Assembly: GCA_035295985.1 (NCBI GenBank)
Contig: DATHBT010000360.1
Span: 1-6,546, forward strand
Reading direction: 5' to 3'
Origin: JAIVGV01 sp035295985
GTDB lineage: Bacteria; Acidobacteriota; Blastocatellia; Pyrinomonadales; Pyrinomonadaceae
DNA: 6,546 bases
Part shown: piece after piece, positions 1 through 5,380 of the stretch
Layout: each line of letters begins with the position of its first letter
Position numbering within the stretch: the stretch's first letter is position 1
Notes under the pieces: model-generated
Told to the model about the DNA's origin: nothing
The model's database searches: none
The model's input: only the letters and a program-made list of their open reading frames with translations
Program-made: the position numbers and the translations under genes

Positions 1-1
1 G

Positions 2-292
2 CCGCGCCTGCGCCCGCTGGTGTGGCTGAGCGGCGGGCGCGTCCGCTACCAGACGATCCAGATCATGCTCGACGCCGGCTACCGCGACGCCTTCCGCCAC
101 CTCTACCCCGACGCGCCCAGCGAGGCTGGCTACACCTTCCCCACCTGGGACCCGCACGTCCGCCTCGACTACTTCTTCCTGCCCGTGGCGGACGGCGAAC
201 GGCTCAAAGACTGCCGCGTCGTCCGCGGAGGCTCGCCCCTTGCCGAGGCTTCGGATCACTTCCCGCTGCTCGCCGAAGTCGAAGTCGTTTAG
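2..292 (+). CDS. Endonuclease/exonuclease/phosphatase family protein, C-terminal part (5' end outside window)
   Basis: The frame is open from the left edge to a TAG stop and gives the last 96 residues of a larger protein. Seen: an LDYFFLP segment, which matches the 'IDYIF' strand near the end of this fold, and SDHFPLLAEVEV close to the C-terminus. The SDH motif carries the Asp-His pair that in this superfamily (ExoIII, DNase I, sphingomyelinase and inositol-phosphatase relatives) contributes to metal-dependent phosphodiester hydrolysis. The GTG at 20 is only an internal codon, because reading frame continues upstream of it. The substrate cannot be told, since the N-terminal Asn, Glu and GDFN motifs lie outside the window. 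The family call is firm; nucleic-acid versus lipid or sugar-phosphate substrate is open. The next gene on this strand starts after a 171-bp gap filled by a palindrome. Confidence 0.82.
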   Translation, partial: PRLRPLVWLSGGRVRYQTIQIMLDAGYRDAFRHLYPDAPSEAGYTFPTWDPHVRLDYFFLPVADGERLKDCRVVRGGSPLAEASDHFPLLAEVEVV

Positions 293-463
293 CGCGCGAC
301 TTCAAACGCGAGACGGCGCGGGCTATCATCAGCAAAACCGTCCGTGGTCAGTTGTCCGTTGCCCGTTGCCCGTGCCGTGCGATCTTGCCACCCGCGGCTT
401 AAAGTTCGAGTCGCCCGATCTCGAACAACGGACAACTGACCACGGACGACGGACAACTCTAAA
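293..463. other. Intergenic gap occupied by palindrome and heptamer repeats
   Basis: No credible gene lies here. The overlapping short frames on both strands translate to repeat-derived Arg/Thr-rich sequence. From about 339 to 458 the gap is mostly heptamer-type repeat, listed separately. The last bases before the ATG at 464 (ACTCTAAA) contain no AGGAGG-like ribosome binding site. Confidence 0.6.
339..448. repeat. Palindrome 1: 23-bp perfect inverted repeat with heptamer-phased arms
   Basis: Positions 339-361 and 426-448 are exact reverse complements, separated by 64 nt. The left side is a run of five 7-bp units from 340 to 374, consensus GYCCGTK; the second unit, GTCAGTT, diverges most. The right side continues the complementary units in 7-bp phase from 427 to 454, followed by a partial unit (AACT). 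The repeat ends about 10 bp before the start codon of the aminotransferase-fold gene, so it must be transcribed as part of that leader if transcription begins upstream. No T-tract follows either arm, so a classical intrinsic terminator is unlikely. The pattern resembles an interspersed repeat family; family membership could not be tested here. Confidence 0.85.
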
Positions 464-1726
464 ATGAGCGAAGCAAAACCCCAAACTACCGAAGTCGCCA
501 GCGTCGCCGAGATCAGGTCGCACTTCCCCGCGCTCGCCCGCGAGCACGACGGCCGGCCGGTCGCATACTTCGACGGCCCCGGCGGCACGCAAGTCCCCCG
601 CGCCGTCGCCGAGGCGATGGTCGATTACCTCTACCACCACAACGCCAACACGCACTGGGAGTACCCGACGAGCGCTGAGACCGACCGCGCCCTCGAAGAC
701 GCGCGCCAAACAGTCGCCGACTTCTTAAACGCCGCGCCCACCGAGATCGCCTTCGGCGCGAACATGACGACGCTCACGCTCCACCTCTCGCGCGCCCTCG
801 GCCGCCGCTTCAAGGCGGGCGACACCGTGGTCGTTACCGAACTCGACCACCACGCCAACGTCGATCCGTGGCGCGAGATGGCGCGTGATCGCGACCTCCG
901 CGTCCGCACCGTCCGCATGACGCCTGAGACGGGCCAGCTCGACTGGGACGATTTCTCGCGCGCGCTCGCGGAAGGCCCGCGGCTCGTCGCCCTCGGCGCG
1001 GCCTCGAACGCGCTCGGCACGATCAACGACGTGTGCGTGGCGACACAACAAGCCCATGAGGCTGGCGCGCTCGTTTTCATCGACGCCGTCCATTACGTCC
1101 CGCACACGCTCGCCGACGTGCGCGCAATCGGCTGCGACTTCCTCGCCTGCTCGGCCTACAAGTTCAACGGCCCGCACGTCGGCCTGCTCTACGGCCGCCG
1201 CGACCTCCTCCAGTCGCTCGACTTCCCGCGCCTGCGCCCCGCGCCCGACTACGCGCCCGAAACGGCCGAGAGCGGCACGCTCAACCACGAAGGGATCGTA
1301 GGCTGTGCCGCCGCCGTCGATTTCCTCGCCTCGCTCGCCGGTTCCGAGGGCACACGGCGCGAACGTCTCGCCCGCGCCTTCGCCGAACTCCACGCGCGCG
1401 GCTGCGCCCTCTCCGAAAAACTCTGGCACGGCCTCTCTCGCGTCGAAGGCGTCCGCCTCTACGGCCCGCCGGCCGGCCGACCGCGCACGCCGACCGTCGC
1501 CTTCACAGTCGAGGGCGTACCGTCATCGGAAGTCGCCCGCCGCCTCGCCGCCCGCGGCGTCTTCGTCTCGCACGGCGACTTCTACGCGCTCACCGTCATC
1601 GAACGCCTGAACCTCCTGCCCGAAGGATTGGTGCGCGCCGGCTGCGCCATCTACACGACCGACGAAGAAATCTCGCGCCTCCTCGAAGGCGTCGCCTCGC
1701 TTCGCAGCGATGGGCCGCGGGGTTGA
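464..1726 (+). CDS. Cysteine desulfurase-like class V aminotransferase-fold enzyme (VC1184-like subfamily), no catalytic Cys
   Basis: This 420-residue PLP enzyme has the class V (SufS/NifS/CsdA) fold order. Seen: YFDGPGGTQVP at 35-45 near the N-terminus, ELDHHANVDPW at 126-136, SNALGTIND at 181-189, FIDAVHY at 205-211 (D207, expected to bind the pyridine nitrogen), and CSAYKFNGPHVG at 229-240, where K233 is the expected Schiff-base lysine. Length is normal for the family. In SufS-type enzymes a C-terminal loop supplies a nucleophilic Cys (GHHCA-like). The corresponding stretch here appears to be VSHGDFYAL at 368-376, which has no Cys, so release of sulfur from cysteine by the usual persulfide route is not expected. 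It looks like the poorly characterised 'cysteine desulfurase family protein, VC1184 subfamily' (TIGR01976 by recollection). The ATG at 464 was chosen because the IRSHFPAL-type N-terminus begins soon after it, although no Shine-Dalgarno sequence is visible. Arg codons are nearly all CGN and Leu mostly CTC. No suf or isc partner is adjacent. Confidence 0.88.
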   Translation: MSEAKPQTTEVASVAEIRSHFPALAREHDGRPVAYFDGPGGTQVPRAVAEAMVDYLYHHNANTHWEYPTSAETDRALEDARQTVADFLNAAPTEIAFGANMTTLTLHLSRALGRRFKAGDTVVVTELDHHANVDPWREMARDRDLRVRTVRMTPETGQLDWDDFSRALAEGPRLVALGAASNALGTINDVCVATQQAHEAGALVFIDAVHYVPHTLADVRAIGCDFLACSAYKFNGPHVGLLYGRRDLLQSLDFPRLRPAPDYAPETAESGTLNHEGIVGCAAAVDFLASLAGSEGTRRERLARAFAELHARGCALSEKLWHGLSRVEGVRLYGPPAGRPRTPTVAFTVEGVPSSEVARRLAARGVFVSHGDFYALTVIERLNLLPEGLVRAGCAIYTTDEEISRLLEGVASLRSDGPRG

Positions 1727-1751
1727 CGCGACACGCCACGGATACGGTAGT
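1723..1751 (+). promoter_or_regulatory. Weak candidate promoter for the SYLF gene
   Basis: TTGACG at 1723-1728 overlaps the TGA stop of the upstream gene and matches a sigma-70 -35 box in five of six positions. At 17-bp spacing the -10 position reads GGTAGT (1746-1751), with only three matches to TATAAT; TAGTTT at 1748-1753 would need a 19-bp spacer. It lies roughly 65-95 bp before the start codon. A 91-bp gap that begins with a -35-like box suggests the SYLF gene can be transcribed on its own, but the -10 is poor. Confidence 0.25.
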
Positions 1752-1802
1752 TTCCCCGAAACACCGCCGCGCCCCCCACACGCGGGACGGCACCTCCCGC
1801 CG

Positions 1803-1808
1803 AAGGAG
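1803..1808 (+). promoter_or_regulatory. Shine-Dalgarno AAGGAG deciding the SYLF start
   Basis: AAGGAG lies 9 nt before the ATG at 1818. It fixes the start there rather than at an in-frame ATG at 1710, which would overlap the upstream gene and add 36 Pro/Arg-rich residues ahead of a clear signal peptide. Confidence 0.8.
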
Positions 1809-1817
1809 AAAGTTCCT

Positions 1818-2585
1818 ATGAAGAGAGTGCATACCGCGTCGCGCGCGGCTGCCGGCCTGCTCGCCCTGCTGATGTTGATGCTGTCCGGCCACGCCGCGGC
1901 GCAGAAGAAGTTCCCGAAGGCCATCGAGAGGTCGGGCGACGCCGCCCGGATAGTGGAGCTACTGGCCGTCGTCCCCGACAGCGGGATGCCTAAGGAGCTG
2001 GTGGAGAAGGCCGAGGCCGTCGGCGTCTTCCCGAAGGTTGACAGGGAAACGCTGATGTTCTCGCAGATCACACATGGCTTCGGCGTGATCTGCGCGCGGT
2101 CGGCGGGCGGCTGGACGCCGCCCGCCTTCTACCAGTTCGGCGGCGCCGGCTTCGGCAACCCGTTCGCATCGAAGGAGACCTACGCCGTTATCTTCCTCTT
2201 CATGACAAAGGACGCGGTCGCCGCGTTCGAGAAGGGCGGCGTGGAGTTCAAGGGCCAGAAGAAGGCCATCGCCGGCCCCGTAGGGAGCATCACGGATGAG
2301 CAGAGGAAGGAGGTGGAGGGCGCGCACATCCTGGCCTACGCCTACTACAACGGGAGGCTGAAGGGGATCGAATTCAAAAAGGGCTTCATGAAGAACTTCG
2401 GCCTCAACCCGGACAACAACATCAACAAGCCGCTCTACGGCATGAAGGGCCGCGAGGTGCTCGCCGGCAAGAAGGTTGACGACGCCTCCCTCCCGGCCGG
2501 CATAACCGCCTACCGGGAGGCGCTGACGAAGTACTACGCCGCCCCGCAGCAGGAGGGCGCTCTCGGTCGCCGCGAAAATTTTTAG
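1818..2585 (+). CDS. Secreted lipid-binding SYLF (Ysc84/DUF500) domain protein
   Basis: This 255-residue protein begins with a typical Sec signal peptide: basic MKR, a hydrophobic stretch at 11-22, and an A-A-A/Q cleavage site after about residue 28. The mature part has SYLF-domain marks in order: MPKELVEKAEAVGVFPKV at 57-74, a GGWTPPAFYQFGGAGFG core at 97-113, an alternating hydrophobic strand with IFLFM at 125-129, KAIAGPVG at 149-156, and ILAYAYYNGRLKGIEF at 171-186. In eukaryotic Ysc84/SH3YL1 this domain binds phosphoinositides; bacterial secreted versions are commonly annotated as lipid-binding but their role is mostly unknown. The export signal and family suggest a periplasmic or cell-surface site. 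Codon choice differs from the gene upstream: 5 of 12 Arg codons are AGA or AGG, and CTG is common among Leu codons. The stop codon overlaps the stop of the convergent YkgJ-like gene by 4 bp. Confidence 0.88.
   Translation: MKRVHTASRAAAGLLALLMLMLSGHAAAQKKFPKAIERSGDAARIVELLAVVPDSGMPKELVEKAEAVGVFPKVDRETLMFSQITHGFGVICARSAGGWTPPAFYQFGGAGFGNPFASKETYAVIFLFMTKDAVAAFEKGGVEFKGQKKAIAGPVGSITDEQRKEVEGAHILAYAYYNGRLKGIEFKKGFMKNFGLNPDNNINKPLYGMKGREVLAGKKVDDASLPAGITAYREALTKYYAAPQQEGALGRRENF
2582..2585. other. Four-base convergent overlap of two stop codons (TTAG)
   Basis: The bases TTAG provide TAG on the plus strand (2583-2585, end of the SYLF gene) and TAA on the minus strand (2584-2582, end of the YkgJ-like gene). 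There is no space between the two genes for a separate terminator, so each transcript must end inside or beyond the opposing gene. Confidence 0.9.
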
Positions 2586-3247
2586 CGCGCGATGACGGGC
2601 AGGCTGCGGCGCTGTCGCGCGGCGTAGTGTGCGGAGTTGTTCGGCGCGGCGGGGCGGCGGGCGGACCACAGGCGCGTGAGGCTTGAGAGTTCAGCGCCGC
2701 TGTTGTCGTCGTAAGGGTCAACGAGCGTGAGCCAGCGGGGGAGCGGGAGCCAGGCCCAGGCCGCGCCGTAAGCCTGCTCGTTCAGACGCTCGACGCGCGA
2801 TTCCGCCCGCCACTGCAAACCAACCGGCGGCACGTCCTCCCAGTTGTCGTAGCAGGCGTGCTGGACGCAGGGCGCGGGCTTCGAGCGCGCGTGGACGAGG
2901 CAGCCCGTGCCGGGCGCGAAGAGCGGGCAGGCGAAGGTCTGCGCGTAGGTGTCGCCCGCGGCCCGTAAGTTGTAGCGCGAGACGGCGGCGCGGGCGCGCG
3001 AGAAGACGGCCCGGCGATCTTCGTCCGTCAGGCGGGGCGTGCGCGCGAGGGTGTCGCGGATGGCGACGGCTTCGAGGCGCGTGATGTGGACGTTGACGAA
3101 GTGCGCGTCCGTGCAGCAGACGCCGGGCGTCGGGCACTGGCGACAGGAGCGCGCGGCGTGCTCGTAAGCTGTTTTGACGTGGCTCCGGTAGGCGGCCTTC
3201 TCGCGCCGCAGCCGCGCCAGCGCCTCACTCTCGGTCAGTCGCTTCAT
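2582..3247 (-). CDS. YkgJ-like CxxC...CC cluster protein (putative zinc/iron-binding)
   Basis: This 221-residue protein has eight cysteines in the YkgJ pattern. An N-terminal group is C35-x2-C38-x5-C44-C45, and a second group is C107-P-L-F, G-C116-LVH, and KPAPC127-VQHAC132. The family (CxxCxxCC, PF03692 by recollection) is annotated as putative zinc- or iron-chelating, with no firm biochemical role. The spacing to the CC pair is longer here than in the family name (five residues, not two). The N-terminus (residues 1-33) is charged and helical; the region after about 185 is Arg/Ala/Pro-rich and shows no motif. There is no signal peptide, so it is probably cytoplasmic. The ATG at 3247 lies 19 bp after the tlyA stop, which suggests cotranscription; no strong Shine-Dalgarno is visible in that gap. 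The metal and function are unknown. Confidence 0.78.
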   Translation of the reverse strand: MKRLTESEALARLRREKAAYRSHVKTAYEHAARSCRQCPTPGVCCTDAHFVNVHITRLEAVAIRDTLARTPRLTDEDRRAVFSRARAAVSRYNLRAAGDTYAQTFACPLFAPGTGCLVHARSKPAPCVQHACYDNWEDVPPVGLQWRAESRVERLNEQAYGAAWAWLPLPRWLTLVDPYDDNSGAELSSLTRLWSARRPAAPNNSAHYAARQRRSLPVIAR

Positions 3248-3266
3248 CAGTCCGCCAACAGCCTCT

Positions 3267-4037
3267 TCACACGTCCGCCGACACCGTCAGTTCGTAGAGC
3301 GCGAGGAATTCGCGGTTGCCCTCCGCGCCGAGGACGGGCGATTCGACGACGCCGCGGACGACGAGGCCCAGCTCGCGCGCCGCGTTGTTGACCTCCTCGA
3401 CGACGCGCGCGTGCTGCGCGGGGTCTTTGACGATGCCGCCCTTGCCCACCTCGCCCTTGCCCACCTCGAACTGCGGCTTGACGAGGACGACCGCGCGCGC
3501 GCCGGGTTTTAAGAGCGGCACGACGGCGGGCAGCACCTTCGTCGCGGAGATGAAGGACACGTCCATCACGGCGAGATCGAAACGCTCCGAAAAATCTTCC
3601 GCCCGCAGGTTCCGCGCGTTGACGCCCTCGCGCGATTCGACGCGCGGGTCTGTGCGCAGTCGGTAGTCCAACTGGTTGTGGCCCACGTCCACGGCGAAGA
3701 CGCGGCGCGCGCCGTGCTGCAACAGGCAGTCTGTGAAGCCGCCGGTCGAAGCGCCGACGTCTATGCAGACGGAGTCGGTCACGTCGAGCGCGAAGGCGCT
3801 GAGCGCCGCTTCGAGTTTCAGCCCGCCGCGGCCGACGTAGCGCGCGGCCGGGTCTTCTGCGCCGCGCACGCGAATCTCCGCGTCTGGCGGAAACGTCTCC
3901 GAAGGCTTCTCGACACGTTGCTCCGAGACGAGAACCGCGCCCGCCATCACGAGCGCAGCGGCGCGCGCGCGCGACTGCGCCAGCCCGCGCTCGACCAGCA
4001 GCTTATCGATCCGCTCACGCTTCGCCACCGCCCGCAC
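3267..4037 (-). CDS. tlyA: TlyA family 16S/23S rRNA (cytidine-2'-O)-methyltransferase
   Basis: This 256-residue protein transfers a methyl group from SAM to ribose 2'-OH of rRNA cytidines. Seen: an N-terminal S4 RNA-binding domain (about residues 9-40, RIDKLLVERGLAQSR), a SAM-binding loop CIDVGASTGGFTD at 91-103, FAVDVGHNQLDYRLR at 114-128, VMDVSFIS at 157-164 and VKPQFEVGKGEVGKGG at 186-201. The presumed catalytic tetrad is K74, D159, K187 and E243, each exactly five positions beyond the recalled M. tuberculosis residues K69, D154, K182 and E238. In M. tuberculosis this enzyme modifies 16S C1409 and 23S C1920 and its loss gives capreomycin resistance. The N-terminus is as long as in the dual-specificity type but the C-terminus is shorter, so subtype is not settled. 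The start is GTG at 4037; an in-frame TAA lies two codons upstream, and another GTG at 4028 is possible. No Shine-Dalgarno is visible. Confidence 0.93.
   Translation of the reverse strand: MRAVAKRERIDKLLVERGLAQSRARAAALVMAGAVLVSEQRVEKPSETFPPDAEIRVRGAEDPAARYVGRGGLKLEAALSAFALDVTDSVCIDVGASTGGFTDCLLQHGARRVFAVDVGHNQLDYRLRTDPRVESREGVNARNLRAEDFSERFDLAVMDVSFISATKVLPAVVPLLKPGARAVVLVKPQFEVGKGEVGKGGIVKDPAQHARVVEEVNNAARELGLVVRGVVESPVLGAEGNREFLALYELTVSADV
3439..3468 (-). repeat. Perfect 15-bp tandem duplication inside tlyA
   Basis: Positions 3439-3453 and 3454-3468 are identical (CCCTTGCCCACCTCG on the plus strand), encoding EVGKG twice at residues 191-200, just after catalytic K187. The length of this loop matches the family as I recall it (KPQFEAGRxxVGKGG), so it need not be an insertion; sequence homogenisation between similar codon runs is the simpler reading. 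Confidence 0.7.
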
Positions 4038-4070
4038 ACTTTAACGCAGGACGGCCACGCGACGAAGAAG

Positions 4071-4153
4071 GCAGAAGGCAGAAAGCGGAAGGCAGTCAAG
4101 AGAAGAGCTTGCGTGTGCTCTGTCTTGACTGCCTTCCGCTTTCTGCCTTCTGC
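4071..4153. repeat. Palindrome 2: 31-bp perfect inverted repeat of GAAGGCA-type heptamers
   Basis: Positions 4071-4101 and 4123-4153 are exact reverse complements around a 21-nt loop, which itself holds a 5-bp stem (4104-4108 with 4117-4121). The pairing continues outward with one G/T mismatch to 4068 and 4156. The left arm falls into five 7-bp units from 4067 to 4101: GAAGGCA twice, GAAAGCG, GAAGGCA, and GTCAAGA. It fills the 117-bp gap between the membrane-protein gene and tlyA, starting one base beyond the stop codon. The RNA hairpin would be very stable, but no T-tract follows it on the minus strand, so termination there is possible only by an atypical mechanism. Stabilising the upstream mRNA end is another option. 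Confidence 0.9.
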
Positions 4154-4154
4154 T

Positions 4155-4943
4155 TTACCGACCGGGCGGCGGCCCCTCGAAGATGGCGCGGACGCGGTCG
4201 ATGTTGCGCTCGCCGTCGCGTCGGGCGGCTCGGCGGTCGGCGCGTGTGCGGGTGGGCACTTCGTAGTCGCTCGCCTCGCCGTCGTCGCGCCGGCCGCGGC
4301 GGACTCTGAGGTCGCCTGTCGGCGTGGTGATCTCTTCGACGCGGCGGGCGATCGGCCGTCTGGCGGGCGCGGGGGTGCTGCGCGTCGTAGAAGTGTTGCG
4401 AGTCGCCGGGCGCTCTTCGCGGGTCGCGCGTTCGCGGGTCGCTTCGAGTTCGCGGTCGGCCTTGTCCTCCCTCGCCTCCTCGCGCTCGTCCGCCTCTTCG
4501 GCGGCGGCGGCCCCGCGCACCTCCGCGATCTCGGCCGCGGGCGTCGGCTCAGGCTCTTCGATCACTTCGGGCGCGGGAGCCGGCGTCTCAACGACAGCCG
4601 CCCCGGCGGAAATCTCAGGAGTCAGCGCGGGAGCCTCGACGGCCGCCGGCTGCCGCTGCTCGCGCGCGGCCGACTGCTGGACGCTCTGCTGGTAGAGCCT
4701 GTAGGCGAAGACGCTGACGAGTCCGCCGACGAGCGCGGAGACGAGTATCAGCAGGAGCGGCAGCGTGCCCTGCCGCTGCTCGCGCCGCGCTGGCGGCGCG
4801 TCGGCGAGCGGCACGACCGGCTGCGCGGTCACGACCTCGCGCGCGTCGAAGCGCGGCGCGACGAGCGTCTTCTCCGGATCGGCGACGACCGTCTTTTCCG
4901 GATCGGACTCGCCGGCACGCAAATTTTGAGTCTGCTCTTCCAT
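4155..4943 (-). CDS. Single-pass membrane protein with DPEKT repeats and charged low-complexity tail; function unknown
   Basis: I do not recognise a catalytic domain in this 262-residue protein. Seen: a cytoplasmic-type N-terminus with two copies of DPEKT[VL]VA at 14-21 and 22-29, then PRFD and a QPVVPL stretch at 41-46; a basic segment PARREQRQ at 51-58; one transmembrane segment at about 61-80 (LPLLLILVSALVGGLVSVFA); and a long Ala/Glu/Pro/Arg-rich outer part that appears disordered (about 95-262) and is strongly charged at 140-180. The basic flank before the membrane segment favours N-in, C-out topology. The ATG at 4943 is preceded by GAAAGG with 5 nt between, an acceptable ribosome binding site. 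Threonines in the repeat resemble phospho-Thr sites recognised by FHA domains, but that is inference. It could be an envelope scaffold or a kinase substrate. It ends immediately beside palindrome 2. Confidence 0.72.
   Translation of the reverse strand: MEEQTQNLRAGESDPEKTVVADPEKTLVAPRFDAREVVTAQPVVPLADAPPARREQRQGTLPLLLILVSALVGGLVSVFAYRLYQQSVQQSAAREQRQPAAVEAPALTPEISAGAAVVETPAPAPEVIEEPEPTPAAEIAEVRGAAAAEEADEREEAREDKADRELEATRERATREERPATRNTSTTRSTPAPARRPIARRVEEITTPTGDLRVRRGRRDDGEASDYEVPTRTRADRRAARRDGERNIDRVRAIFEGPPPGR
4861..4908 (-). repeat. 24-bp imperfect tandem repeat encoding DPEKTxVA twice
   Basis: Positions 4861-4884 and 4885-4908 match at 20 of 24 bases and encode the two eight-residue DPEKT units at the N-terminus of the membrane protein. 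The differences alter one residue of the eight in the core unit (V to L), so the peptide is retained. Confidence 0.75.
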
Positions 4944-5256
4944 CCTCGCCTTTCACACGAACCGAAATCGGCCCTCCCGCCTGATTTACAGCAAGCCGCG
5001 CGCCTAAAAGTTTTCCGCAACTAAACGGCAACTTCCGGCCGCCCGATTGCCGCCTTCGGGTGTTTAGATGCACTGATTCACTACGCTGCTGTTTTCAATC
5101 AGTTGCGAAAGGGTTGCGGCCCGCCGCGGCCGGTGACGACCGACCAAAGACCCTTCGCCGGCCGCTGACGGAAATCGTGCGCGCGGGCACGAAGTCGTCC
5201 CGCGTGCCCGGCCACGAGGCAGTTAGTCGGTTCGGAATTGAGATTGATTCAGACTG
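4944..5256. other. Gene-free stretch upstream of the membrane-protein gene
   Basis: I see no supported gene here. A short plus-strand frame beginning at 5060 runs through palindrome 3 and is repeat-derived at its end. The stretch is less GC-rich around 5060-5110, as expected of a promoter region for the minus-strand gene starting at 4943, but no hexamer pair with good spacing stands out. One small inverted repeat is present: GCGGCCGG at 5126-5133 with CCGGCCGC at 5158-5165, a 24-nt loop, and no T-tract. Confidence 0.5.
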
Positions 5257-5343
5257 GCTCACCACGGAGGCACAGAGGACACGGAGATCACACAGAGGAT
5301 TTCTCTGTGCCCACTCTGTGCTCTCTGTGTCTCTGTGGTGAGC
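5257..5343. repeat. Palindrome 3: imperfect inverted repeat of CACRGAG words
   Basis: The arms 5257-5286 and 5314-5343 match as reverse complements at 25 of 30 positions, with a further CACAGAG/CTCTGTG pair inside (5291-5297 and 5303-5309). The left arm carries the seven-base word CACRGAG starting at 5263, 5271, 5280 and 5291; the right arm carries CTCTGTG at 5303, 5314, 5323 and 5331, so the spacings 8, 9, 11 are mirrored. Four of the five arm mismatches would be G-U pairs in a plus-strand RNA. The element starts 37 bp beyond the stop of the VWA gene, so it lies in that gene's 3' trailer. Repeats with this CACAGAGGACACGGAG style recur in many bacterial genomes by my recollection. Confidence 0.85.
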
Positions 5344-5380
5344 GCCGCACGCCGCGCTTAAGTTAAATTCGGAAGGCGAT

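Noticed and set aside
339..374. Heptamer run as part of a CRISPR array
   Set aside because: The units are 7 bp and contiguous, with no unique spacers of regular length and no cas genes.
725..1429. A 234-codon minus-strand frame
   Set aside because: It is antisense to the well-supported aminotransferase-fold gene and shows no motif or ribosome binding site.
1710..1817. An upstream ATG extending the SYLF protein by 36 residues
   Set aside because: It would overlap the previous gene and bury the signal peptide; AAGGAG sits correctly before the ATG at 1818.
3439..3468. The 15-bp duplication in tlyA as a disrupting insertion
   Set aside because: Frame is kept and the loop length agrees with the family pattern, so the enzyme appears intact.
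4071..4153. Palindrome 2 as an ordinary intrinsic terminator
   Set aside because: The stem is far longer than typical and no T-tract follows on either strand; it also has the iterated structure seen in the other two palindromes.
3678..5024. A 448-codon open frame on the plus strand, the longest in the window
   Set aside because: It runs antisense through tlyA, palindrome 2 and the membrane-protein gene. Its product is Arg/Ala/Gly-rich with no domain, as expected of a GC-rich shadow frame.
5126..5165. GCGGCCGG/CCGGCCGC inverted repeat as a terminator or operator
   Set aside because: Eight base pairs of GC-only sequence with a 24-nt loop is expected by chance in DNA of this composition, and no T-tract follows.
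5060..5341. A possible 93-residue plus-strand protein
   Set aside because: Its last third is encoded by palindrome 3, it has no recognisable domain, and its composition is unlike neighbouring genes.
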